NCBI GenBank assembly: GCA_050331695.1
Contig: JBHJGP010000013.1
Coordinates: forward strand, 124,001-188,000
Origin: JBHJGP01 sp050331695
GTDB lineage: Bacteria > Pseudomonadota > Alphaproteobacteria > Geminicoccales > Geminicoccaceae
Reading direction: 5' to 3'
DNA: 64,000 nucleotides
The position numbers and the translations under genes are program-made. The notes below the pieces were generated by a model that saw only the letters and a program-made list of their open reading frames with translations, searched no databases and had not been told where the DNA came from. This document shows, one piece after another, positions 7,031 to 15,598 of the stretch (positions within the stretch are counted from its first letter, which is position 1; every line of letters begins with the position of its first letter).

Positions 7031-7693
7031 CTAGTTCACGATCCACCAAACGGCGCCGGCGCTCACGCCGAGTGCGACAACGGCCCAGAGGGGCGAGGGA
7101 AACCGCAATTGCCGACCCTCGCCCTGAACGGACTTGCGGCCCGTAATCATGGCGCCGATCAAATTCTGCCGAAAACCGACCAGATAGAGCAGATTTGCCG
7201 CGATATGGATGGCGACGAATGCCAGCAGAACATTGAAGCTGGTTTTGTGAACCGTCGTCAGCCAGTCGGAGGTTTCCTTGCTGACCTGGCTTGCCAGCGG
7301 CCCTTCCGTGAAAATGTCGTCATTGGCGAACAGGCCCGTGCCCACCTGCAGGGCGACGAGGATCAAAAGCGCTAGCACGGCAAGTCCGCCCACCGGATTG
7401 TGGCCGACCCATTGGGGCGGGCGGCCCTTCAGCAAATCGCCGAGATAGCCGGCGATCCGCCTGGGAGAGTGAACGCAGTCATGGAGCTTGGCCGTGGTTG
7501 AACCGAACAGACCCCAGATCAGACGAAATAAGATTAAGGTGAGGATCGCGTAGCCGCTGAGGAGATGACGGTCCATTTCCCCCAGTTCGACACTCAACCA
7601 TGAGGTCACAAAAAGGGCGGCCAGCAGCCAATGGAATAGCCGGACCGGTAAATCCCAAACCTTGACCGTCCGATTGCTTTCCTCGTTGGTCAT
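7031..7693 (-). CDS. Cytochrome b561 family membrane protein
   Basis: This 220-residue protein is a di-haem b-type cytochrome of the prokaryotic b561 / Ni-Fe-hydrogenase b-subunit family. Four membrane segments are evident, with haem-ligand candidates in LFHWLLA (about residue 20), HNPVGGLA (about 97) and the HKTSFN...AIHIAAN helix (about 148-165). A fifth hydrophobic segment is at the C-terminus. It would pass electrons between the quinone pool and a soluble partner, plausibly the cytochrome c' encoded tail-to-tail with it. Confidence 0.9.
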   Translation of the reverse strand: MTNEESNRTVKVWDLPVRLFHWLLAALFVTSWLSVELGEMDRHLLSGYAILTLILFRLIWGLFGSTTAKLHDCVHSPRRIAGYLGDLLKGRPPQWVGHNPVGGLAVLALLILVALQVGTGLFANDDIFTEGPLASQVSKETSDWLTTVHKTSFNVLLAFVAIHIAANLLYLVGFRQNLIGAMITGRKSVQGEGRQLRFPSPLWAVVALGVSAGAVWWIVN

Positions 7694-7784
7694 CGCCCCC
7701 GCCTCTGCAAAAGGTTCGATTATCGGACGAAATCAGCCCGTCAGTGGCGGGCCGATCGCCATTCTGGAGATAGATCGGTTTCGG

Positions 7785-8417
7785 CTAAGCACCCAGGGTC
7801 CGGGCAGTCCATTCCACCATTCGTTTGACCGCCCTGCCGAAGGCTTCGTCGAAGGCGTCTTTGATCGGATCGATGCCGGTGCCTGCGGCCTCGACCTTCA
7901 CGTCGAACGAATCTCTGGCGAGGGTCGTCCGCCGGGGCAGGGCCAGGAGTCTCGGTAGAAGATGCACATGGACCACCGGCGGCTCCGACAGATTGCCGTT
8001 ATACTCGGCTTGAAACTCACGCAGATGAACGGTCAGCGCATAGGTCGCCCGGACACCGAGCGCTTCCCTCGGCAGCACGTCGAACAGGCCCGTGTTCTGG
8101 AAAGATTCGATCAGCCTCGCCTGGATCATGACCGGCAGAACGTCTTCCCAGACGGCGTTGGCATAGTAGTCGAGCTCGGTGGCACTGGGAAACAAAGCGA
8201 TGCGAAACGTCGAAAGACCGGTCGATGCCGTGACCTGGTCGACCCGAAACGTGCCGTCGACGACCGGAAGATCCTCGTCGAACGTGCTTTTCGGAGAAAG
8301 TACGATGCGGCGCGGTTCTGGGCCGCCGACCAGGCTGGCGACTTCGCAGCCACCGACGCCCAGGCCAGCCGATAAAACCAACAGTGACCGTCGATCGAGG
8401 CCCGGTGACGCGGTCAT
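7785..8417 (-). CDS. ABC-type transport auxiliary lipoprotein, PqiC-like
   Basis: The protein has 210 residues. After a basic N-terminus (DRRSLLVLSAG) there is a weak lipobox VGGC at about residue 24, so it is probably an outer-membrane lipoprotein. The body (PRRIVLSPKSTF, later NAVWEDVLPVMIQARLIE) fits the PqiC/YmbA family that accompanies MCE-protein transporters. The ATG at 8417 overlaps the mlaD stop as ATGA, making it the last gene of the mlaE-mlaF-mlaD operon. It likely links the MCE bridge to the outer membrane. Confidence 0.85.
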   Translation of the reverse strand: MTASPGLDRRSLLVLSAGLGVGGCEVASLVGGPEPRRIVLSPKSTFDEDLPVVDGTFRVDQVTASTGLSTFRIALFPSATELDYYANAVWEDVLPVMIQARLIESFQNTGLFDVLPREALGVRATYALTVHLREFQAEYNGNLSEPPVVHVHLLPRLLALPRRTTLARDSFDVKVEAAGTGIDPIKDAFDEAFGRAVKRMVEWTARTLGA

Positions 8418-9388
8418 TGGGCGACGAAGCCTTTGGAGGTGCTGCCGAAAAGAAACAAGGCCGGATCCCGCTCGAATTCCGTCACAATTCTCGACGCCGA
8501 TTCCACAAGCGTTTGAGAATCCTGGATCAATTTGGTCAGATCGTAAAGGCCGGTCTGGGAGAAGTCCCGCCAAGGCTGGTCGATCTCCTCGATCAGACCA
8601 TCGAGACTGTCCGAGGTGTCGGTAAAGCTCTGAGCCATGGCTCGAAGGTCGACGATGCCCGTGTCGACCGCCTCGTTGATGTCTTCGAACCGGCCGTCGA
8701 CCTTCGCGGCAAGCGATGTCAGATTGCCCGAAAGGGCGGTGAACGATTGAACCATGGTGTCCAACTCTTCCGAGGCTGCCGAGACGTTGACCAGCGTACG
8801 ATCCAACTCGTCCTGGCGGGCGGCGAGGCCCTCGGCCAGCCTCTGGACCGAAGCCAGGGTTGTTTCGATCGCCTGAAGATTTTGATCGCTCATCAGCATA
8901 TTGCCCCGTTCGGCCAGTTCCACAGCCGTCTCAAGCAAGTTCGGGGTCTCGGTGAACAGTCTCTGCAGGGCCGATTCGCCGGCCGTGATGCGCGGTGGAT
9001 CGGTCTCGCTCGCCTCCAGTAGATCCGGCGCGTCGTGGGTGCCACCGGACAGCTGAACGTTGGCGATACCGGTGATGCCTTGGTATTCGAGCGCCGCCAC
9101 GGTGTCGGTCTTGATTGGCGTGCCGGAATCCACTTCCAGCGTGGCGACCACCTCCTCGACATTGTCCTGATTGATCTGGATCGAGGTGACACGGCCGACC
9201 AGGAGGCCGCGGTAGCGGACCTGGGATCCCTGCTGCAGACCGCTGACCGAGCCCATGAAGGCGACCTCATATCTATCGGTGGCCTGATCGAGTTCCGCCC
9301 GGGCGAGCCAGATCACGAAGCCGGCAAGGCCGGCGATGAAAATAAGGACGAAACCACCGACCAGCAGATAACTCGCCCGCGTTTCCAT
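8414..9388 (-). CDS. mlaD: MCE-domain protein MlaD-like
   Basis: This is the lipid-binding substrate subunit of an Mla-type transporter. The 324 residues begin with one membrane anchor (YLLVGGFVLIFIAGLAG), followed by an MCE domain (about residues 38-115, with VSGLQQGSQVRYRGLLVGRV) and a long helical C-terminal region rich in coiled-coil heptads. The ATG at 9388 shares one base with the mlaF stop (TGATG). MlaD hexamers sit in the periplasm and carry phospholipids between the membranes. The extended C-terminus is typical of alphaproteobacterial members and may form a tunnel or needle. Confidence 0.92.
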   Translation of the reverse strand: METRASYLLVGGFVLIFIAGLAGFVIWLARAELDQATDRYEVAFMGSVSGLQQGSQVRYRGLLVGRVTSIQINQDNVEEVVATLEVDSGTPIKTDTVAALEYQGITGIANVQLSGGTHDAPDLLEASETDPPRITAGESALQRLFTETPNLLETAVELAERGNMLMSDQNLQAIETTLASVQRLAEGLAARQDELDRTLVNVSAASEELDTMVQSFTALSGNLTSLAAKVDGRFEDINEAVDTGIVDLRAMAQSFTDTSDSLDGLIEEIDQPWRDFSQTGLYDLTKLIQDSQTLVESASRIVTEFERDPALFLFGSTSKGFVAQ

Positions 9389-10188
9389 CAAGCATCTCCT
9401 TGGTTGTCGGCCTCGCCGGCGTTCTCGGTCTTTCCGGCAAGGGCGGCACGGCCGCGAACGCCGTGGAAATAGTCGCGGATCCAGGGCTCTTCGCGCCGCC
9501 GTAGCTCATCCAAGGGCGCGGTAACACAGCGGCGATCCAAGAGAACCGCGATCCTGTCGGTGATCCGCACAAGGCTGTCGACGTCATGGGTGATCATCAT
9601 GACGGTGAGGCCGAGGCTCTCCTGAAGGGTCAGGATCAGGGCGTCGAAATCGGCGGCACCGATGGGGTCCAGGCCCGCCGTCGGTTCGTCCAGGAAGATG
9701 ATCTCCGGGTCTAGGGCCAGAGCGCGGGCGAGGCCGGCGCGCTTACGCATACCGCCCGAGAGCTCGGATGGATATTTATCCGCAGCCGATGGCTGCAAGC
9801 CTACCAGCGCCAGTTTCAAACCCGCCAGTTCGTCCTCGAAGGTCGGGTCGAAGTCGAACTTTTCCCTGAGTGGCAGTTGGATGTTCTCGCGCACGGTCAG
9901 AGAGCTGAATAGCGCCCCGTCCTGAAACAGAACCCCCCAGCGCGACTGCAAGCTTTGCCAGGCGGAGGCGGAAAGCTGGCTGACGTCTTGGCCCAAGATC
10001 TCGACGCGGCCGGCGGTTGGCGGGTTGAGGCCGATGATCGTTCGCATCAGAACCGATTTGCCGGTCCCGGAACCACCGACAACGCCCAGCACCTCGCCCT
10101 GATACACCTCGAGGTCGAGATCCTCATGGACCACCTGCGGTCCGAACTGGTTCTTGATGCCGGTGAGCCGAATGACCGGATTGGCCAT
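9388..10188 (-). CDS. mlaF: Phospholipid ABC transporter ATPase MlaF-like
   Basis: This 266-residue ABC ATPase has Walker A GGSGTGKS at about residue 38, a Q-loop in LFQDGALFSSLTV typical of MlaF, the signature LSGGMRKRAGLARAL and Walker B IIFLDEPTAGLDP. The C-terminal tail (EEPWIRDYFHG) also resembles MlaF, where it contacts the partner subunit. The ATG at 10188 lies 1 nt after the mlaE stop. It powers lipid transport by MlaE and MlaD at the inner membrane. Confidence 0.93.
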   Translation of the reverse strand: MANPVIRLTGIKNQFGPQVVHEDLDLEVYQGEVLGVVGGSGTGKSVLMRTIIGLNPPTAGRVEILGQDVSQLSASAWQSLQSRWGVLFQDGALFSSLTVRENIQLPLREKFDFDPTFEDELAGLKLALVGLQPSAADKYPSELSGGMRKRAGLARALALDPEIIFLDEPTAGLDPIGAADFDALILTLQESLGLTVMMITHDVDSLVRITDRIAVLLDRRCVTAPLDELRRREEPWIRDYFHGVRGRAALAGKTENAGEADNQGDA

Positions 10189-10189
10189 G

Positions 10190-11368
10190 TCAAAAGCCCA
10201 AAAGATTGTAGACGATCGAGAACACAGCATCGACCACGATCACCAGAAAGATGGATTTGACCACCGCCTCGGTCGTGAGCTGACCGACGCTTTCGGCATT
10301 GCCCGAAACACGGAGGCCGTTGCGGCAGCCGACCATGGCGATCAGAAAGGCGAATACAGGCGCCTTGATCAGCCAAAGCATGACCGTCTCGACCGTGATC
10401 GCCGCCTCCAACTGGTTCATGAACTGGGCGAAGGGGATGTCGAGGGCGAAGATGACCATCAGACAGCCGCCGAACAGGGCCATCACGTCGGCGAAGAAGG
10501 CCAGGAGCGGCATGGCGATCACCAGCGCGAGAACCCGGGGCACCACCAGCAATTGGATCGGATCGAGACCCAGGGTCCGGATGGCGTCGACCTCCTCGTT
10601 GACCTTCATCGAGCCGATCTGAGCGGTAAACGCGCTGCCCGAACGGCCGGCAACGATGATCGCCGTCAACAGCACGCCGATCTCCCGCAAGACCGAGACG
10701 CCCAGGAGATTGACCGTGAACAGTTCGGCGCCGAAGAGCCGGAGCTGGCTGGCCCCCTGAAACGCCAGAACGACACCGATCAGGAAGGACATCAGGCCGA
10801 CGATGCCGAGCGCGTTGAGGCCGGTCTGCTGGAGATGGTGGACCAGGGCCGTAAGACGCAACGAGCCGGGTCGGATGAACAGTTGGCCGATAGCGCTGAC
10901 GACCGAGCCGAAAAAATTCAGCATGTCGACCGCTTCATTGCCGATCCAGACGGCGCGCGCTCCGGTCATCTCGATCCAGCGGACGATCAGGCTTCGCCTT
11001 GTGGCTGGGGGCAGGTCCTCCTCGAAACAGACCTTGCTCACCTGGGTGAACAGATCGCTGTAGGCACAGTCCCGATCCCTGATCTCGACCTGGACGCCTG
11101 AAGCGCGCAAATGCCTTTCGGTGCGATGCAGCAGCCAGGCGCCGGCGGTATCCAGCTTCTCCACCTCATGAAGGTCGATCTCGGCCCGACGCGAGGGCCT
11201 TTCGTTCCCATCACCGCTGCCATCGTTGAGAGACGCCAGTTCGGCTTTGAGCAACCGGTCGAGATGGGCCGCCTGGTCCAGGGTCCAATCACCGACGGGC
11301 GTGAAGCGCCAAAGCTCACCTGCCGGCTCGACGTCAAGGCTTGGTTGAGTGGTAGCGTCGGTCGCCAT
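10190..11368 (-). CDS. mlaE: MlaE-type permease with N-terminal STAS domain
   Basis: The 392 residues comprise an N-terminal STAS-like domain (about 1-120, with EIDLHEVEKLDTAGAWLLHR) and the MlaE permease domain (about 140-392). Motifs of the permease include QGASQLRLFGAELF, GRSGSAFTAQIGSMKVNEE and the C-terminal GNAESVGQLTTEAVV. In enterobacteria the STAS partner is the separate MlaB; here it is fused, as in many alphaproteobacteria. It is the first gene of the operon and the membrane path for phospholipids. No mlaC or mlaA is present in the window. Confidence 0.93.
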   Translation of the reverse strand: MATDATTQPSLDVEPAGELWRFTPVGDWTLDQAAHLDRLLKAELASLNDGSGDGNERPSRRAEIDLHEVEKLDTAGAWLLHRTERHLRASGVQVEIRDRDCAYSDLFTQVSKVCFEEDLPPATRRSLIVRWIEMTGARAVWIGNEAVDMLNFFGSVVSAIGQLFIRPGSLRLTALVHHLQQTGLNALGIVGLMSFLIGVVLAFQGASQLRLFGAELFTVNLLGVSVLREIGVLLTAIIVAGRSGSAFTAQIGSMKVNEEVDAIRTLGLDPIQLLVVPRVLALVIAMPLLAFFADVMALFGGCLMVIFALDIPFAQFMNQLEAAITVETVMLWLIKAPVFAFLIAMVGCRNGLRVSGNAESVGQLTTEAVVKSIFLVIVVDAVFSIVYNLLGF

Positions 11369-11454
11369 GACCGGCAGGGTATTACGACTTTAGCTCAGCC
11401 CCGCAAGGCATTGCGGAACGGTCTCATTGTTTTGACCGCCTGCATGCGGACGGA

Positions 11455-12015
11455 TCAAATACCTTTCGCCTGGCTCCGGAGTCGTCTGACCCGGTCCCTA
11501 ACCCGTCCCATGTGAGGATTGATGGTGAGCGCCGCCTCGAACGTCTTAAGCGATGCGTCGGCGTCACCAATAGCCTCATAGATCATTCCAAGACCAGTCA
11601 GCGCACCGAAATGCCGGGGCTCGAGGCGCAGAGTGGCTTGAATGTCTTTCACCGACGCCTCGAAGTCGCCGACCAGGAAGTAGAGTGTGGCCCGTTTGTT
11701 CCAGGCTTCCGCGAAGCCCGGTTTGTAGGCAACCAGTTCAGAAAGATTTTTCTCTGCGGTCTCGAACTGGCGATGGCTCATGGCGACGCTGCCACGCACC
11801 AGCAGATCCTGCGCCCGAGGATCGTCGATCTCCATCCAGATCGACCAGATCCCGCGCTCCAAGGTCTTCGCTTCAACGGCATTGGTGGTGGACTGGAGCC
11901 GGTTGAAAAGCGCCTCCAGCTGCGGATCATCCTGAGCGGCGCGACCCGGCGAAACCGCGACGAACAACGCAATCAACACGGTCAGACGAATTACGATCTT
12001 GGCGAGAACTGTCAT
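11455..12015 (-). CDS. Exported TPR-repeat protein
   Basis: The 186-residue protein has a signal peptide (about 1-26, ending GRA-AQ) followed by tetratricopeptide repeats from about residue 75 onward (AWNKRATLYFLVGDFEASVKD and GALTGLGMIYEAIGDADASL). A GGGAGGCAG ribosome-binding site precedes the ATG. It is likely a periplasmic protein-interaction module. It could be the first gene of the mla operon, since mlaE starts 86 nt downstream on the same strand, but that is uncertain. Its upstream region is shared with dapB. Confidence 0.85.
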   Translation of the reverse strand: MTVLAKIVIRLTVLIALFVAVSPGRAAQDDPQLEALFNRLQSTTNAVEAKTLERGIWSIWMEIDDPRAQDLLVRGSVAMSHRQFETAEKNLSELVAYKPGFAEAWNKRATLYFLVGDFEASVKDIQATLRLEPRHFGALTGLGMIYEAIGDADASLKTFEAALTINPHMGRVRDRVRRLRSQAKGI

Positions 12016-12071
12016 CTCTGCCTCCCGATCAACGAATTTGTCCGCGCGGTCCGCGGTTCAAGCGCGACCTT

Positions 12072-12089
12072 AAGCACCGGTGCTTGACA
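12072..12089. promoter_or_regulatory. 14-bp palindrome overlapping a -35 hexamer before dapB
   Basis: The perfect palindrome AAGCACCGGTGCTT (12072-12085) overlaps a TTGACA hexamer at 12084-12089, about 50 nt before the dapB start and 57 nt before the divergent TPR gene. No clear -10 follows at 17 nt. It looks like an operator over a promoter, but the regulator is unknown. Confidence 0.35.
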
Positions 12090-12138
12090 CGCCTCTAAGC
12101 CGGCGCCTTTGTGCCGCCGAAAAGAAGAGGGCCTTGTC

Positions 12139-12957
12139 ATGCATATTGGTATCATGGGTTGTGCCGGTCGCATGGGGCGGACCAATCTGGCGGAAGTGCT
12201 CGATCATCCGCGCGCCGAACTGGCGGGCGCCGTCGAGGACCAAGACCATCCGGCGATCGGTGAGGATCTGGGCCGGCTCATCGGCCGTGAGCCGTTGGGC
12301 ATTGCAGTGACGAGTGATGTCTCCGCTCTGGTGGAAGCGTCGGATGCGGTGATAGATTTCACCACGCCGACCGCGTCGCTTGCCGGCACCCGGGCCGCTG
12401 CCGCCGTTGGCACGGCCTACGTCCTCGGCACCACCGGTTTCTCCGCGGACGAACGCGGTCAATTGAAGGATCACTCTCGCCACTGCCCGATCGTATGGGC
12501 CGCCAATATGAGCCAGGGTGTCAATCTGCTGATGGCGCTGGTGGAACAGGTGGCCCAGGCGCTGGACAGCCAATTCGACATCGAGGTTCTGGAGATGCAC
12601 CACCGGCACAAGGTGGACGCGCCCTCGGGCACAGCGCTCGCTGTCGGCGAGGCGGCGGCCAAGGGCCGCGGCGTTTCCCTCGGCGGCGTGGCGGTGCGCG
12701 GCCGGGACGGCCATACTGGCGAGCGTAAACCGGGGGATATCGGCTTCGCGGTGTTGCGCGGCGGTGACACTGTCGGCGATCACACGGTGGTCTTTGCCGG
12801 CGCCGGCGAACGCATCGAGCTCACCCACCGGGCGTTTGATCGGCGGATTTATGCTAGGGGAGCCCTGCGCGCGGCGGCCTGGGCGATCGGCCAGCCGGCA
12901 GGTCTCTACGACATGAGCCACGTTCTGGGTTTCGACAATCGATCGGGAAAAACATGA
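12139..12957 (+). CDS. dapB: 4-hydroxy-tetrahydrodipicolinate reductase
   Basis: DapB reduces hydroxy-tetrahydrodipicolinate with NAD(P)H in the lysine/diaminopimelate pathway in the cytoplasm. The 272 residues start with the Rossmann motif GIMGCAGRMG, and the conserved catalytic block HHRHKVDAPSGTA is near residue 160. A DFTTP motif and LGTTGF are also as expected. The ATG at 12139 has an AAGAAGAGG ribosome-binding site; an earlier in-frame ATG at 12109 does not. Its stop overlaps the next gene as ATGA. Confidence 0.96.
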   Translation: MHIGIMGCAGRMGRTNLAEVLDHPRAELAGAVEDQDHPAIGEDLGRLIGREPLGIAVTSDVSALVEASDAVIDFTTPTASLAGTRAAAAVGTAYVLGTTGFSADERGQLKDHSRHCPIVWAANMSQGVNLLMALVEQVAQALDSQFDIEVLEMHHRHKVDAPSGTALAVGEAAAKGRGVSLGGVAVRGRDGHTGERKPGDIGFAVLRGGDTVGDHTVVFAGAGERIELTHRAFDRRIYARGALRAAAWAIGQPAGLYDMSHVLGFDNRSGKT

Positions 12958-13568
12958 CGACGAGGGTCGAGGTCTATTACTGCTTGATTTCGCCCTGGAC
13001 CTATATGGTTTGGGCGCGGTTAGGGGGCCTGGCCCGACAAAGCGGGGCGGAGATCGCCTACCATCCGCTCGACACCAACCAGGTCTTTCCCAGAACTGGC
13101 GGTTTGCCTTTGGCAAAGCGGGCGCCCGAGCGCCAGCGTTACCGGATGATGGAGCTGAAACGCTGGCGCCGGCGGTTGGCGATACCCCTGACCCTGGAGC
13201 CCCGGTTCTTTCCCACGGATGTCGTGCCCGCGACCAAAATGGCCTTGGCGATCCGGGAGCGGGGCGGGGACGTCTGGGCGTTCAGCGATGCCGTGCTTCG
13301 TGCGGTTTGGGTTCAGGATCGCGACATTGCCGATGTCGCCACCCTTAAGGCGATATCACTGAGCCTGGGCCTGGATGCTGAGGCTTTGCTGACCGAAGCT
13401 CAAGATCTCGAGGACCAGTTAGCGGCCGAGGCCGAACAGGCGATAGCCAAGGGCATATTCGGGGCCCCGTCCTTTATCGTTGGAGAGGAGATCTTTTGGG
13501 GCCAGGATCGTTTCGATTTTTTGGCTGAAGCCGTGACTGGCCAGGAAAAGCCGACCAAAATCGATTAA
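12954..13568 (+). CDS. DsbA-family protein, 2-hydroxychromene-2-carboxylate isomerase-like
   Basis: This 204-residue protein is a kappa-class-GST/HCCA-isomerase type thioredoxin-fold protein. The N-terminal beta-strand ends in SPWTY, replacing the CxxC of DsbA, and the GIFGAPSFIVG segment at about residue 165 carries the cis-proline. Such enzymes use glutathione to isomerise chromene carboxylates or act on related electrophiles. The gene is coupled to dapB by ATGA, with no obvious functional link. No other naphthalene-degradation gene is near, so a general glutathione-dependent role is more likely. Confidence 0.85.
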   Translation: MTTRVEVYYCLISPWTYMVWARLGGLARQSGAEIAYHPLDTNQVFPRTGGLPLAKRAPERQRYRMMELKRWRRRLAIPLTLEPRFFPTDVVPATKMALAIRERGGDVWAFSDAVLRAVWVQDRDIADVATLKAISLSLGLDAEALLTEAQDLEDQLAAEAEQAIAKGIFGAPSFIVGEEIFWGQDRFDFLAEAVTGQEKPTKID

Positions 13569-13578
13569 AGATTTGTTT

Positions 13579-14010
13579 TTACGTCCATTTTGTCGCCGGG
13601 GGCAGACTCTTCGCCTGGTCGATCCAGCTTTCCACCTCCTCGGGCGTGGGCGACCGTCTGGCCAGACGTTCCTGCTGATTGAGTGCCGATAACCGCGCGT
13701 GAAGGTCGGCAGGGTCTTGGTCCATCAACTGGCGGAGCGAGACCACGTCGAGCATGATCAGCATGTCGCCGAAAACTGCCCCGACACCGTTGACCCGCGC
13801 CATGTCCGCCCGGTGGATGATGGAAACGAGTTCCTCTTCCCGTACCTGACTGCGCTCGGCCAGGTCGCACAAACCCTCCGCTGTGTGGACAGCACGAAAT
13901 AGCTGCGCGGTCGTGGTGATGCGCAATCGCTTCAGCGCGCGACGTTGAAACTGGGTGACACCACGCAGCTTGTTCAGCGGCATGGGGCTCGAAATACTAA
14001 ACTCGTCCAT
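13579..14010 (-). CDS. DUF4332 helix-hairpin-helix protein
   Basis: The region LRGVTQFQRRALKRLRIT...RADMARVNGVGAVF...DLHARLSALNQ is the DUF4332 pattern: two helix-hairpin-helix-like modules related to those of DNA-binding proteins, ending with TPEEVESWIDQAKSLP. The function is unknown. The start is uncertain: ATG at 14010 keeps the whole conserved domain, while an ATG at 14067 would add 19 residues without family resemblance. Upstream is an AT-rich gap with a TTGACG hexamer (complement of 14105-14110) that may be its -35. Confidence 0.75.
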   Translation of the reverse strand: MDEFSISSPMPLNKLRGVTQFQRRALKRLRITTTAQLFRAVHTAEGLCDLAERSQVREEELVSIIHRADMARVNGVGAVFGDMLIMLDVVSLRQLMDQDPADLHARLSALNQQERLARRSPTPEEVESWIDQAKSLPPATKWT

Positions 14011-14299
14011 CACTGTCCCGACACAATAACCAACCTTAATTGACGGTCGGCTGATACAAAGGGTCATTACCTAGGCTAATATAAGCTATCATACTCCCGC
14101 CTTACGTCAAAGATTCTGTTTTTGTTTAAAAATCCTAACAAGACACAGAGACTCATCTGACGAATGATTTTTGGTTGATTCGCGATAAAAGTAAATGGTT
14201 TGCCAAGGTTACTTGTTTGAAACGAGAAGTTATGAAAGCAAACGGAGCGTCGGTAATATTGACAAATTTGGCGCCTTTGAAAGTCGTAACAATCCTCGA

Positions 14300-14773
14300 C
14301 TAGGAGCGGGCCCGAACCAATGCTTGGTTGAGGGTCTCGGCAAGTTGTTCTTGCTCGGCGCGGGTAAGAAACGCGGCAAGCCGGATCTGAGTTCGACCAT
14401 CGGTTAGGCGAATGTGGCCACCGCCCTGATCGCCGATTACCACGGACGCTCGGGCCCAGTAGGCGGGCATCCGTTTTTCCACGACCGTGCCATCCGGACC
14501 GACAGTCCGGACAACAACCTCGCCATCCTGAACGCGGATCGTTTCGCTGCGCCTCGATTGCCGCCTCGCCCAGCGGAACGCGCCGTACAAGAGAACGACG
14601 TCGAGACCGAGAAATCCTGCCACCGGCCAAGCCCCCGCCAGCATGAAGCCGATGGCCATCGGCGCGCTGATGGCGATCACAGCCATCATCAGCACCGTAA
14701 ACCCGTATCGCCCCAGCGGCGGATTGGGGTAGAGGATGGCATCGAAGGTCGGCGGATAGGCCGTTCGGATCAT
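14300..14773 (-). CDS. DUF2244 membrane protein
   Basis: The 157-residue protein matches DUF2244: an N-terminal FDAILYPNPPLGRYGF segment, two adjacent membrane helices (about residues 27-65) ending at a YGAFRWARRQ motif, then a soluble beta-rich domain. It has no known function and is common in alphaproteobacteria. It is divergent from nth with only 21 nt between the starts, an arrangement often seen in this class, so promoters for both must overlap or lie inside the genes. Confidence 0.88.
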   Translation of the reverse strand: MIRTAYPPTFDAILYPNPPLGRYGFTVLMMAVIAISAPMAIGFMLAGAWPVAGFLGLDVVLLYGAFRWARRQSRRSETIRVQDGEVVVRTVGPDGTVVEKRMPAYWARASVVIGDQGGGHIRLTDGRTQIRLAAFLTRAEQEQLAETLNQALVRARS

Positions 14774-14794
14774 TCTGCGTTCTGGGTTGCTTGG

Positions 14795-15520
14795 ATGTCA
14801 GGCGCACAACGAGAAACCAAAGCCTCGGCAAAACGCAAGCCGGGCAAAAGAGCGCGCCGTGATCAGGCACAGCGTATCTATGACGTTCTCGCACGGCAAA
14901 GACCCGATCCTCGGACCGAGCTTCATTATCGCGACGCATACACGCTTTTGGTCGCGGTCGCTCTGTCGGCGCAAGCTACCGATGTTGGTGTCAATAAGGC
15001 GACCAACAAATTGTTTACGCTCGCAGACACACCTCGAAAAATGCTGGAACTCGGTGAAGATCGCATCCGTGAGACGATCCGAACCTTGGGTTTGTTCCGG
15101 AACAAGGCGAAGAACCTCGTGGCCATGGCCGAGATGCTTGTCCGCGACCATGGCGGCCAGGTGCCGAAGGACCGAGACGCGTTGGAGCGCCTTCCTGGCG
15201 TGGGGCGCAAGACCGCGAACGTTGTCCTAAACGAAGCCTTCGGCGAACCGACGATCGCGGTCGACACCCATGTTTTTCGCGTGGGCAACCGCACAGGCAT
15301 GGCGCCCGGGCGAACGCCGCTCGAGGTCGAAAAAGCCCTCCTCGAGGTGACGGCAGATCACTACCGCCGGGGCGCGCATCATTGGCTGATCCTCCACGGG
15401 CGCTATGTCTGCCGGGCCCGAAAGCCGCTCTGCGGTGCCTGTTCGATCCGGACTCACTGTCGCTTTGAACAGAAAACGCTCGACGGCGATCAGAGCGTCA
15501 ACGGTGACATCACACGGTGA
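14795..15520 (+). CDS. nth: Endonuclease III
   Basis: Nth is a DNA glycosylase/AP lyase that removes oxidised pyrimidines. In the 241 residues I see the helix-hairpin-helix LPGVGRKTANVV with the catalytic lysine, the catalytic aspartate in VDTHVFRVGNR, and the four-cysteine [4Fe-4S] loop with spacing C-x6-C-x2-C-x5-C near residue 207. A basic N-terminal extension (KASAKRKPGKRARRD) precedes the core. The ATG at 14795 is the first start compatible with the divergent DUF2244 gene. The last 15 or so residues are an uncharged tail beyond the iron-sulphur loop. Confidence 0.95.
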   Translation: MSGAQRETKASAKRKPGKRARRDQAQRIYDVLARQRPDPRTELHYRDAYTLLVAVALSAQATDVGVNKATNKLFTLADTPRKMLELGEDRIRETIRTLGLFRNKAKNLVAMAEMLVRDHGGQVPKDRDALERLPGVGRKTANVVLNEAFGEPTIAVDTHVFRVGNRTGMAPGRTPLEVEKALLEVTADHYRRGAHHWLILHGRYVCRARKPLCGACSIRTHCRFEQKTLDGDQSVNGDITR

Positions 15521-15598
15521 CGTGAGGACCCGTGCGTCGATACTGTGGCGGTCGCTCACACATTTTGCGAAGCCATCGGACTATTTGAGGGAAGCCGA

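Noticed and set aside
10154..11101. Plus-strand frame rich in D, H, Q and R
   Set aside because: Composition is typical of an antisense frame, and it lies opposite mlaE.
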